From the NCBI GenBank assembly GCA_001949185.1, contig BDGG01000002.1, positions 3,775,427-3,839,426 of the forward strand: DNA of 64,000 nucleotides. The letters are read 5' to 3'. Of the stretch, positions 47,701 through 58,248 are shown piece after piece (positions within the stretch are counted from its first letter, which is position 1; the number at the start of each line of letters is the position of its first letter). Source of the DNA: Ramazzottius varieornatus (taxonomy: Eukaryota; Tardigrada; Eutardigrada; Parachela; Ramazzottiidae). The notes under the pieces are model-generated. The model had not been told where the DNA came from. It searched no databases and worked only from the letters and a program-made list of their open reading frames with translations. The position numbers and the translations under genes were made by a program.

Positions 47701-50700
47701 TCTAGGCTGTGGACCCGGGGGGTTCTTCGGTCACATATCTGGTTATCAGTGGCGCTCCGTAAGTTCCGCGACATTGATGATCCGGGACCGGTCATACTCC
47801 ACTTGTCAACGGTAATTCTTGTTCTAGAGGATTCGATGTGGGCTTCTCGACGGGAAATATTGTCTCAGTTTCGCCAATCATCGACACGGGACCTCGTCAG
47901 ATCGTTGTGGTAGCGAGAAGTAAGCTATCGTGTCCTTTTTTCCGTGTAACAGAAAATCACCGACATTTTTTGTCAACAGCCGGTAGCACTCCTCCAACTA
48001 CAGCTACCACTACCATCCAGATTAATGTCATTGGGCCCTGTTCCATCCCGCCTAGCTTCACATCACCTCCACCATACCAGCCGCCACCACTCTACGTCAC
48101 ACCGTCGCCCCCGTACTATCCAACTCCAGCACCGGTACCATACACCCAACCAACATACCCGCCACCGGCCTACACACTTCCGCCACCGACCCAGCCATCC
48201 TATACGCCAGCACCATACATTCCACCCTCCACGCCCTCTCCGTCCACCTACGTCTACACCCAGCCACCCACTCCAGCTCCGCCCGCCTACCAACCTCCGA
48301 GGTTCAACCAAAACAGTTACTCATTCCTAATGACATGTCCCTTGAGCGTCGGCCAGCTCGTTGGAGTTGTGCAGGTGCGTTATCTGGCACATATTTCGAC
48401 CAGAAACCTCGATGATCATTGACTTCGTTTAGGCCACCGGCTCGCTGCCTGTCATGATCTACTTCCTAACGGGTACCCAGGACTTTACCGTATCCAGCGT
48501 GGGCGAGATTCGGACAAGTCGTCCGTTGAGCGGGCCCACAGTGGCCTCCTTCCAAGTCATCGCCACCGATAGTCAGTCGAGAACCACTAGCGCGCAGGTG
48601 CAGATATCCGTCCCCTTGTGCCAGACCGCTCCACCCCAACCGCCGAAGTTTCCTCAGTCTTCCTATGCACTCAACGTCATCTGTCCCACTTCGCCCAACG
48701 TCCTTATAGGAACTATCACGGTATGGTCTACCTTGCCACCTTAGTTCAGTACATCATTGCAGTGTGACCAAGAATTCTTGCTGTTTTTTTCCAGGCCCAG
48801 TATTCTCAGCCGCAGTCCTTAGTGTACAACGTGCTCAACACCAAGTAAGCCAGGATCGGATTCTGGGTTGCCCGAATGCCGCACCAAAGGTGGCTCATAT
48901 CTGTATTGGTCTTTATTCGCAGTCAGTTTACGATCGATAACTTCGGAGAAGTACGAAGCACGGGTCTGCTCACATCTGGAACTTATTCCTTTACCGTGAC
49001 CGTAACAGGTATCTGTTAACTGCACATTCACATAGGCATCACCGAACGTCAATCTTGGGTGAACTTTACAGACCGGACGAATCCTTCTCTTGCGGCTTCC
49101 GCTCAAAGTACCGTGACTGTTGGTCCTTGTGCGACGCAGCCACCACCTGTTACTTTCGCGCCTCCGACTTATCCAGTGACGTATCGGCCGACATATCCAC
49201 CACCAACTCAGATTTACTACACTTACCCACCTCAAGTCACCTCACCACCTTTCGGCCCAACGCCGGCTCCGTCACCCGTCACCGGTCAGCCATTGCCCAA
49301 CCTGCCACCATATTTCTCGGTGTCTTCCTACAGCTTCACCGTAGTCTGCAACAGTCAACCAGGAACTGCCATCGGCTCCGTCTACGTAAGAAACTAACCC
49401 CAGTAACTTTTGATGACAACAAAATTCTACTTTTTTTTTCTTGTGTTCAAAGGCATTCGACGATGTCTCGGCCGTGACGTACTCGATTAGAAGCCCTTCG
49501 TTCACGATAAACGCAGCGACGGGCGACATCCAGACAGCGACTGTGATCCAGTCCAGCTCTCCGATATATTTCACGGTGGTTGCTTCGGATTCTACTGGGT
49601 TGTAAGTTGCGATACCATTCACTCTGCTTTTTCAGCTTCAAAGAACTGTTTCTGACATTGGGTTATCTTGTATAGGTCTGCCAGTGCGAATGTGGAAGTC
49701 TCGGTCACCGGATGTAACCAACAGCCCGGCCAGCAAATCCGCCAGACCCAGCCAATCATTACCAGTTCGACCTCCAACACCGTCACCAACTGTGATCAGT
49801 CCACCAGCATGGTGCCACCCGGAGCCGCTGTGGGGACCTTGACGGCCAGCAGCTCATTTGGAAGCGCTGGTCGGCTGCAGTATTCGATAACCGATCGACG
49901 CTTCACTATCAGTCCGTATACCGGTCAGCTTTTTGCGGGAAGTACACTGGGTAAGACCGCGTATCTCTTTGCCCGAATGGCTATGCCGGGGAAATGCTGT
50001 ATTTTCAGACAGCGGAAGTTACGTCTTTCTGGTCATAGTGGCCGACCTCGCTGCACCACAGTGTACGAATAACGCACCTACAAGAGGCCGATTTCCAATG
50101 CGGCTTATTTTTCATAATAATTTGTTTCTTGCTCCGCAGCGGTCACCACTGCAACCTTCACAGTTGTGGGTAAGTGAGTGTTGCGCTCGTTACATTTGTT
50201 CCTTTGCCCGTCGGCTCAATACAGTGAGAGGTTCTTTAGTTGACTGCGCTTCTATCGGGTACCGTCCTTGTAATCCCCCGTATGTGGAAACCTCGGTTAG
50301 CGAAAGGTACGTGTCAGCCAACAAAAGATTGGTTTCATAGACCGGTTTCCATAAACCAGCGGCATATTATGCGAGGTGCATTGTACGCTAGCTTTCATGC
50401 TTCATCGCACAATCTGGAAGGAGAATTCTTAGTGCGCACAACGTTCTGCTAGTATTTCATGTTTTACAGTGCTCCGGTTGGTACTTTAGTCATGTCGCTT
50501 CAAGTAAGTGCACCAACTTCAACGGTAATGTTACTACCCTAACATAAAGTATTACAGAATGCCGGCTTGGGATTGTCGTCCTCCCGCCCATACTCCGTCC
50601 CTTACAATAATCTGCCACCTGGTGGTACGCTGAACTCCATCGAGTTCCCGTCATACTCCTCTCCCCAGAACCTACAGTCGTATGGTGGTCCCTACACCAG

Positions 50701-51584
50701 CTATCGTCGGTCACTTCGACACACGGGAAAAGAGGAGATTGAAAGTCGTCGCACCAAAAAATACCGACAGCTGTCGTATGCTTCTTTGAACCAAATGTCG
50801 GCTAGCGCAGTTGGTACCAACTTTCTCATACAGAAGACCAGTGGACCTGGCGTCTTCCGCGTCGACCCAAACAGGTACGACATATTCCCAAAGTTGCTAG
50901 ATCACTTTCGGTCACTCACTTCCGGTTAATTGTTCCATCAGTGGGCAGATTACGGTAATGCAGCCACTGGACCGTGAGCGCAAGGACAGTTACATGCTGA
51001 AAGTTCGCAGTTCAATCGGAAACCAGTATTGTGTGACGAAAGTTGGCATCGAGATAACGGATATTAACGACAACACGCCCATCTTCTCCAACCAAAGCTA
51101 CGTTTTCACAGCCCCCTGTAATTCCGCCTCAGCGTTTGTGGGCGCTGTAACGGTAAAGTTTTCCCTCACACCAAATGTATTCTTGGTTTTTCGGATAATG
51201 TCCCCACTCGCAGGCAAGGGACTTTGACTCTGGACTACGGGGCTTCATCCATTACAGCATACCAACGCCCAACAACATGTAAGAGAAGGCTTGGTCTCGG
51301 TGTACTGTACATATCTGATATCGGACACGGTTGGATTGCGAATTTTTTGGTAGGTACTTTGGGATAGACTGCTTTACTGGAGAGATACGTCTAAGGAGGC
51401 AGATCGCAGCAAACGTTCTACCCGTTACGCTTACGGTAGGCAATAGAATCAAACTTGCTGTTTTTCCTATTGATGTGTTGAAGCGGGCTTTCTGTTGCAG
51501 ATACAGGCGGAGAACCCCACAAGTCCGCCTTTATCGACCATTACTGCAGTGACAGTGAATCCCGGGCTGAATTGTTACGCATGA
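44771..51584 (+). CDS. Secreted cadherin-repeat protein with Pro/Tyr/Gln-rich linkers
   Basis: Twenty-seven exons, first 44771-44842 (signal peptide exon, MSYCVYKIIFVLRLAFLFV), last 51501-51584; 4,752 bases, 1,583 residues. After a polar N-terminal part there are about nine cadherin-like repeats with the pattern PPxF..SYxFxxxC....G..VG.V.A.D, then F.I....G.I, then F.V.A.D. Classical marks include FTIDASGNIQT, FTVIATDNGTP and DINDNTPIF (exon 50942-51152). Unlike ordinary cadherins, each repeat has a cysteine in the first strand and often one after the last strand (VTVTLTGNC, VSVTGC), which may pair. Two repeats are separated by long Pro/Tyr/Gln/Thr linkers (exons 46971-47440, 47980-48374 and 49072-49385; units like YTQPPYYTQP). 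No membrane span is visible near the C-terminus (NPGLNCYA), so it looks secreted: a matrix, cuticle or adhesive protein. Repeats are divergent and the calcium-binding residues are often missing. Confidence 0.85.
47190..47440 (+). repeat. Pro/Tyr/Gln-rich low-complexity linker coding repeat
   Basis: Inside exon 46971-47440 of the cadherin-like gene. Repeated short units code YTQP, YPQP and PPYYTQP. A similar block lies at 48060-48295 and a shorter one at 49140-49260. The tyrosines could be cross-linked, as in resilin-like or byssal proteins; that is inference. Confidence 0.8.
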
Positions 51585-52515
51585 AGCTGAAGCCGGTAGC
51601 AGAATCGATTGTTGCATACCTACTCGGTGTCCGGTAGTATCAGTATTTCGGCTGGTGTGCAGCAGCCGCTGTTTATTTGTTACTTCTGGAAAAATTTTCT
51701 ACCCAGCAGAGCAAAGGTGACGACGAGAGTACTGTAAGGCTCTGAAAGCATTGACGTTAGCTCACCGTATGTCCGGTGTAAGCACAGCGAGAAACCTCAG
51801 TTTGGTAAAAAGGGGGTTCAAAAAACTTTCAAAGCCGCGTTCACCGGAAATTTTGTGGTCGTTCGATCTCTGCAAATTTCAGGATAAAGTTAGAGCAACT
51901 TATGGGCAACACAGAAAACTAGGAGGCCATGCTGGAAGTCCTTTGTTGAAAAACTTTTGTAAAACATATAAAGGGAGGTTTTTGCTGTAATCCACGTTCT
52001 TGAGGGAATTACGTTTTTTCTGCCCGGCTTCGCTTTGAGTTCGAATTCAGCCGTAGGTGAAAGCACGTCTGGTCACTAGTTTGATTCCATGGTCGAAATC
52101 ATCTAAGCAGAAGCCCCTGAATGACGCAGCGCACGCGCATAATCCGCACGCTATTGCGAGCATCGAGTTTAAATTTTGAAAACTTTTGAGACAGTATCTG
52201 AGCCCTTGAGCCGTGCCTGGTCATCCCGGGGGTAAGCCTGTTATTCTGACGAACAAAGGGGTTTTTTCCCCTCGGAACTCAATATTTCTGTTTATTCGCT
52301 TTATTGATCGTGAAGGAAAACCACGGACTTGCCACCACCGAAGAAACGCCTGAAGAGTCCGCTACGTGAAACATTACCGGAAGCTGCGCATGACGTGACC
52401 GTAGCTATCGTTTCTCCACTGCATTTAGAATCTAATGCTCGGTGTTACTGACAAAACCGTCCTTCATGCTTTTGGATTGAAAATTTCATGTGTCGATCTG
52501 TTTGTTGTTCTGTAG
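51585..52515. other. Intergenic, cadherin-like gene to coiled-coil gene
   Basis: No firm exon. A short stretch at 52320-52420 codes a basic motif in one frame (PPPKKRLKSP) and may be a first exon of the next gene, but I cannot join it by frame and splice sites. Confidence 0.4.
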
Positions 52516-54551
52516 CGGAGGCTTGCGCTAATCTCTCTCGGCAGGAATACGTTTTTCGAGTTCGTCGCGATGAGCTTCTTGCACTACGTGCAGAGCGGGA
52601 GGAGGCTTTATAATATATGGTTTCGGCCAACCAGAATTACTCACGATCTTTAGGGAGACCGACTTTTCCTCTTCATCATCATAACCTGCGGCTGAGGACG
52701 GAGAATTTTGAGGCTTTGCAAACCGCGAACGCTGAGCACGAAGTGAAATACGTAAGTAAGACGTGACATAGTATCATTCAACTTCCTTGAAGTGAGCTGT
52801 GTTTCGTCCCTCAAATTGTGTTTTCCTAGACCTTTCTTCTAAATGGTATGATTGGCGTGCGGCAAGAGCTGGAAGAGTTGGCAGCTATGCTCAAGGAACC
52901 TCTCTCCGGCATAAACTGGGAGCTGCTAACAGAAGCCAACACCAAATTCATCAAGAACAAAATATTCCAGGTAACATTCAAGTTACAACCTAATCCAGCC
53001 AACTTGCTACCGCTCATTATACTGAGATGGTTTCGACTCGATTATTTTTCAAACTCCGAACTAGTTTTCTTTGGTTCAACATCCTATTTGCCATCTCATG
53101 AGAAATTACTGGCCGGAAAATCGTTCACAGGAAGTTGAAATTGACATAAAACTAGGAAAGGTGCGAGGCGGAAATATCTCTTCAGTGTCTCACTGAGCCG
53201 CAGTTTTTTTGTGAAAATAATCAGAGCCGAGCGTATGCCATAGACAGGGGTCGGAAACGTGAATCTGCCGTCCTGAAATTCAGCTAGAAATTTCGCGGCT
53301 AAACGGTTTTCGCGGCAAAACGGTTAAAGTCACTAGTACTAATTCCTTTGCCAAGATGGTTCGATATTCCCATGTTCGTCTTTGTTTTGGAATAACACAT
53401 CGAGTACTTGTGAGCCTAACATCAACAGACTGGTGATCGAAACTCACGTACATGTCTTCCCTACCGGAAGTCATGTCACTCGAATGTTCGGAGCTGTTGT
53501 AGTTGTTGGAACACTGGAGGACAGAGCGGGAAAACAGCAATCTGAACTTTTTGGCGTCGAAGTTCGAGGTGGTAGCAGGTTGGCGGGAACAGGGTGTATT
53601 TAGAGAATAGAAAGTAGATTGTGGTGCTAATGTGTTAACGTTGCTTTTTCTAGCTTGAACAACTGAAAGCTCAAAGAATTGCTGCTGGAAAGAAGGTCTT
53701 GCAGCGTATCTACCATTTTTGTCGTCACGTCGAGCTCAAATCAGAGTTGTTGGACGCGAACGGGAGAGCCAGCTCTTCGATCCGGAAGTCCTTGTAAAAG
53801 TGAGTACATGCTTTTCCTTTTGCTTCCTCTATCCACGGTTTACTAACAGAAGGTGCTTTCGATAGCTGACTGAGGAACGGAACAAGATCGAGCAGCTGAC
53901 GAAAGAGAAACTCGGTACCAGAAATATAAGCTCTGATGAAGAGGTCGATCAGCCTACGGTCGAAGTTCCGGCAGATTTTGTCGTTGAATGTGGCGATACT
54001 GGTGGTGAGAAACCAACAGTTATCACAACAACTGTTTCTGAGAAGTTTTCTCAAACATAATCTCTGTCTGGCATTTTGCAGAATGGAATTCAGAGGTTCC
54101 CGACGACTCCGACCACGACCCGCATCACGAAGATGGCGATGAAGCCTCTTCAGAAGAAGCTGTGAGTTCATTCGATCCCGACGACCCCGTGAACTCCAGA
54201 AAAGGAACGATCTCCGTTGTTTCACGGTCGCGGGAGTAAAAGAATTTGAGAAATGGTTTGTTGTTCTAGATTTTTGCACGGACGCAGCATTTGCTTCTGA
54301 CGTGTCCAATTCTTGCAGGATCCACGATGTGTTCGACTACCGAGTCAGTGGGGTTTTGGAGACGACAGGCATCAAGTTGCTAGTGCGGAAGTAAGTTCTG
54401 AAGCTTAATACGGAACTCGCAAGTAGCAATCGTCAGTAGCACTCGTCAGTAGTACAGCGTTCTGATCTCCGTGTTTGATTGCAGGTACTTCAAGGAAAAA
54501 GATCTCGTGCAGTACGGACAGAACATCATGAATACGTGGGGCAATTTATGA
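52516..54551 (+). CDS. Coiled-coil protein with TFIIS N-domain-like C-terminus; one frame break
   Basis: Not firmly identified. Visible exons: 52516-52587, 52654-52751, 52830-52970, 53131-53160, 53654-53799, 53866-54004, 54082-54235, 54319-54390, 54485-54551. The first exons are coiled-coil (GMIGVRQELEELAAML, EVEIDIKLGK, LEQLKAQRIAAGKKVLQ). An acidic, disordered part follows (EWNSEVPDDSDHDPHHEDGD). The C-terminus (GVLETTGIKLLVRK, then YGQNIMNTWGNL and stop) resembles the LW/TFIIS N-terminal domain pattern L..T.IG..V..(8)..A..L...W..L, but this match is by eye only. Exon 53654-53799 is 146 bases long although both neighbours need a multiple of three. The frame shifts near 53755 (TTGGACGCGAACGG), between LKSELLDA and ERESQLFDPE. 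The first exon is uncertain and the gene start is not found. Confidence 0.55.
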
Positions 54552-54749
54552 GAGGGAAAGCAAAATCCCAGACGAGAAACAAAGACGTTTTTCTTAGTGA
54601 AACACGTGAAAGGCAGATTGAAAGTTCTCGGTTAAAGCCTTATTTTATTGTTAAGTATGTTACGGAAAAACAGAGTTCAAAAGGCTGGTCGATCTTCCTT
54701 TGTCGCATATCGTTGATAAAGAGTAGAACTTTCCATTTGTATCGACGGG

Positions 54750-55244
54750 TTCGACAAGATGGACCACAAACATCAAGTAACCAACCGTCACGAGGAAGGA
54801 ACTGGAATCGAGGCTATAACTGTGGTGGTTACACCGGCGAACAAGGATATCGATAAGGTAAACTTCCGCCTCAGTTTGCACTGCCTCCTTCGATATGACT
54901 TACAGATGAAAAATTCACTCGCCTCTTTCTACTTCCTGTTCATGTTCAGTCCGTGATTTCCGTTTTTCGTAGGTTTCAACAATGGTATGCAGAACCGAAG
55001 TCGATTTGACATTGAGGAAGCCCGCAAAGCTGACTTTGACGTGGAAGCTGCCAAGGGAGAGTTCCGCAATATGGAAATCAGCAAAGGTACTTCATTTTAC
55101 TATGGTTTTCTTCTTTTCCAGGTCTTTCTTCGCTTCTTTTGCTTCCCGCCTTGATGGTACGGTGTGTCTGATCCACCTTTCTGGTTGCAGGAGACGAGGC
55201 GGACAACGCCACGAGGCAGTCTGGTAACAAGTCCAAAGGCGGAA
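54750..55244 (+). pseudogene. LSM14/Trailer-hitch-like FDF fragment
   Basis: Three short pieces: about 54750-54857, 54973-55086 and 55191-55244. The first codes an Arg/Gly/Asn-rich stretch (PSRGRNWNRGYNCGGY). The second codes RSRFDIEEARKADFDVEAAK and GEFRNMEI, which follows the spacing of the FDF domain of LSM14 (FDFESAN...EFHN). The third codes DEADNATRQSGNKSKGG and stops at a GTAAGC donor. There is a stop (TAA) just before the donor of the first piece, no LSm domain lies upstream, and no FFD or TFG motif lies downstream. LSM14 proteins repress translation in P-bodies; this copy seems too incomplete to do so. A competing ATG frame at 54769 also runs open but has poor codon use. Confidence 0.4.
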
Positions 55245-55429
55245 GTAAGCATGCCGAAGCAAAGCCTGGCTACAACCTGCAGATACAAAGTGATCTGTTT
55301 GGCCTGCTGTTGGTTCAAACCGCCATTTTTGTGACCACTACCACCACCATGAAGTTGATGGTTCATGAAGTGGGGGGCGATGTACCGCAGTAAAAGTATC
55401 GTGGAACTGTAGCTGTTTGGTAGCTGGGC

Positions 55430-55515
55430 AATCAAACTCGACAGGTTCGTTATCTCGAGTAGCGCACCTTTTCAGCCAATAATAATGGAAACAGTGCGCC
55501 TAGGGATGACGATCT
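55430..55515. repeat. Palindromic MITE-like element
   Basis: Between the FDF fragment and the PSMD12 fragment. Arms AAACTCGACAGGTTCGTTAT...GAGTAGCGCAC and AGTGCGCCTAGGGATGACGATCTTGTG, with CAGCCAATAATAATGG in the loop. Confidence 0.65.
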
Positions 55516-55664
55516 TGTGCGTTTCGTTGTTCACAGCTTCCTGTTCCTGCTTGTGTGCAAGTGAGTGAGAGTGGTGGTACTTCCTGTTGTGGTACCGTGT
55601 AGCGTGAAGCTTTGTAGTGTTTTTTTTGTTTCTTTTGTTCGGTACCGTAACCTTGGCTCATGTT

Positions 55665-56069
55665 TTGCTTTACAATATCCGCATCATGGCTTTGCACTAC
55701 GCTAAGATCTGCGTGAATCGTCTCTCTCAGCTTTTGAGTCTCGATTCCTTCGAAGTTGAAGAATATATCGGCAAACTGGTAAGTCTAACTATGCGCTTGC
55801 ACTAGATCAGGAATATCTCACTAGACAATAAATGCTCACGGATGAACTTTACAGGTGAGGAAGAAGACCATCTTTGCACGAGTCGACATAACAGACAAGG
55901 CACGATCGTTTTCCGGCCGCAGAAGAACGTCAGTGCTACTCTGTAAAAGTGGGCCGGCGATGTCTCGAAACTAATGGAGTTGATTAATCAGACTAATTAT
56001 TTGATCAACAAGGAAGAAATGGTGTATGGCATGGGACATGCAGTAGCTGCTACTGGTGATCGAGAATAG
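55665..56069 (+). pseudogene. PSMD12 (Rpn5) C-terminal fragment, broken
   Basis: Two exons (about 55665-55778 and 55855-56069) match the end of proteasome lid subunit PSMD12/Rpn5, the PCI-domain helix bundle: NIRIMALHYAKICVNRLSQL, then KKTIFARVD, then GTIVFRPQKNVSATL, KWAGDVSKLMELINQ and NYLINKEEM. The intron between them is kept (GTAAGT to TTTACAG), so this is not a retrocopy. The second exon has a frame shift just after ARVD (near 55890) and a TAA in the matching frame between SATL and KWAGD (near 55945). No upstream PSMD12 exons (TPR-like and PCI parts) are present. It therefore looks like a truncated duplicate copy of a gene that lies elsewhere. Sequencing error could explain one lesion but hardly both plus the missing front. 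Confidence 0.7.
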
Positions 56070-58248
56070 TTTCGTCCAATTATTTTTCTAACTAATTTCT
56101 GTCTTGTTTGGATTCTATCGTTATCTTGGATACCTTTTTCTGACCGAGCCGGGCGATTCTTTCTGACACAATGTCATAACATAAAGTTCACTCCTGTGTA
56201 TACTTGAAACATTGTGTTGACTGCACCTTGGTGAATTCTATGGATGGTAGACAAGTATAAATTCAAACTGAAAATTAAGTTATTAACCATCAGTGAAAAG
56301 TCCAGACCGCAAGATGGGACATCTTTATTGACTCTTGCATGTCCAGAGATTATGATTACAAAACAGCAAACTATTAATCAGTTTTCACATATTCAAAAGG
56401 CTTGGGAGGCGAAGGGTCTTCGTCATCCCCTCAGAACTTTGGACCAGAAGCATCCAATCTCCCCACGATACCTTCCGGGTTCGAACTGGTGACGTCAACT
56501 CGTGACGACATACCGTTGGGCTTCTCTCTCGTACCGTAACGCCCCCTGAAAATCAATTGGCTCCTGTCTGGCGGAGACGGTGGCTTCCGGTAGCAAGGCT
56601 AGACACAGAAAAATGGAAAAACAATTTTGGGCGTCTTTTCCATTTGGAGTCAAAGCGAGCCAATTCTCGTCGGTCGGCCAACCCCACACAGCAACTGAAA
56701 ATTAGAATTACGTAGACTAGCGACTGAACTTGCCAACGCCGCTGGCGCCGCGCCAAGAACCCATAGCCGGTCTTCATTGCAGGAAATCGGTTCGCTGCGC
56801 TTATGCAGTACACGAACGAAGAGAGAAATTACATATGTGCAGTATAATTATGGGTCAGTAAAACTGTGGGCCAGGCTGTTTCGCTATGGCGGTACGCAAG
56901 CACGTACGTACGCGCCCGATTAGCATTAATACTTTTTGGCTATTTTCTACGGTCGAATTTCCATTTTGCGATCTTTTCCGCCTGACAGATAATTTATACT
57001 AGTCCATAATTTGTTCTTGGTGCGTGTGTGTAATACTATGCAGAAAGTGCTTGCCTTCTCGTGATTAGATTTGGCTAGCAGTTGTGGACACATTAGTGCA
57101 GTTGCAGTGAGTGTCCGCATGTACACTAAAGCAAGCAAATTTGATCACAAGAAGGCAAGCGCCTTCTTCATTGTACACCCTGCCCAAGCCAACTTGCCAC
57201 CACCTGGCATTTCGACGAGGAAAAATTCAGAATGCTACATTCCCGTTCGTCCTTCCCGTTTCTCCATACAACTTTTCAAGCTGCTTCGACTGAGCTATGA
57301 TTCGTTCAGTTATGGTGACAAGCTGATTGGAAACCTTGACTACTATGACTTCCGGTGGGGAAGACATACCGCCAGGGGGTAAAACGCAGTCTACAAAATT
57401 CCATGCTTGAGTTCTTATCCTGACATTGATGTGAATAAGCATATAACTATTCTAACAGCCGGAAAGAATCGAGACAGACCAAAAAAGGTCCAAGCGAATT
57501 TGACAAACGATTTAAAATCGTCGAATCTGACCGTTTTGCGGGGGAACTCGTTTTCGAAAACAATTCTGAATGTTTTCCAGAACGGTTAATTTGCGGTTCC
57601 AGCCACTTTTCTTTTAGTTTAATGTTTGTGTTAATTGTTTTTGGTGACCGTACCGCGGGATGCCAACGGAAAACTGAGAAACAATTTTTCGAAAACGGAC
57701 CCAAAAATGACAAAAGCTGGTGCGTTTTTTACTCAGCACCTCGCTGAGGTTAACGTCAATCATGACTTTCCGTAAACAGAGTTTTTGCCAATAATTTCTC
57801 GAGAGGCAGCAAAGAGAATGCTAAACCGGGGAAAATTGATTTCGACGTGGAAAACTAATCGAGTCGAGCTGGCCTTGGAGAAATGAGTGGTAGCAAGTTG
57901 GCTTGGGCGGGCTGTATATGTGTATATGAAATTACAACCCACAAAATCAGTTGAGAATAGAGTAAAGACCACTTGTTTGAAGTTCATATATGGCTAGAGG
58001 CGCTGTACCTTCACGAGTGACGAGTTCTATTCAGCGGGAAGTATCACGTTGGACTGGAACAAGCACTCGAACAAATTTACAAGCAAGTCGAAGCGTCGAT
58101 AGTAACAACACGAAACAAAAATACCAGTAACAGTTGAAAGGAACATCTAAACAAAATGGGCAACCGGGCACTAAATCACGCGGTACATTTCCGCCTCACC
58201 TCGATCAGTTCCTGCATGAATACACGACTCCGTTCTGGAGCGCATTTC
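56070..58248. other. Intergenic, no gene seen
   Basis: About 2.2 kb with no supported exon. It contains a palindromic unit at 57025-57178 and A/T-rich stretches. Several open frames of 60-100 codons have no splice or homology support. Confidence 0.5.
57025..57178. repeat. Palindromic element of about 150 bases
   Basis: The left arm (57025-57074) and right arm (57136-57178) are inverted copies around the shared GCTTGCCTTCT.GTGAT core. Inner parts GTGGACACA and GTGTCCGCA are also inverted. No coding potential; MITE-like. Confidence 0.6.

Noticed and set aside
49009-49035. 27-base intron in the cadherin-like gene
   Set aside because: The acceptor at 49071 keeps phase and restores the cadherin strand FTVTVTDRTNPS, so the short intron is not needed.
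54769-55340. Open ATG frame through the FDF-fragment exons (MDHKHQVTN...)
   Set aside because: It is stop-free but its codon use is poor, and another frame of the same exons gives the FDF-like motif.
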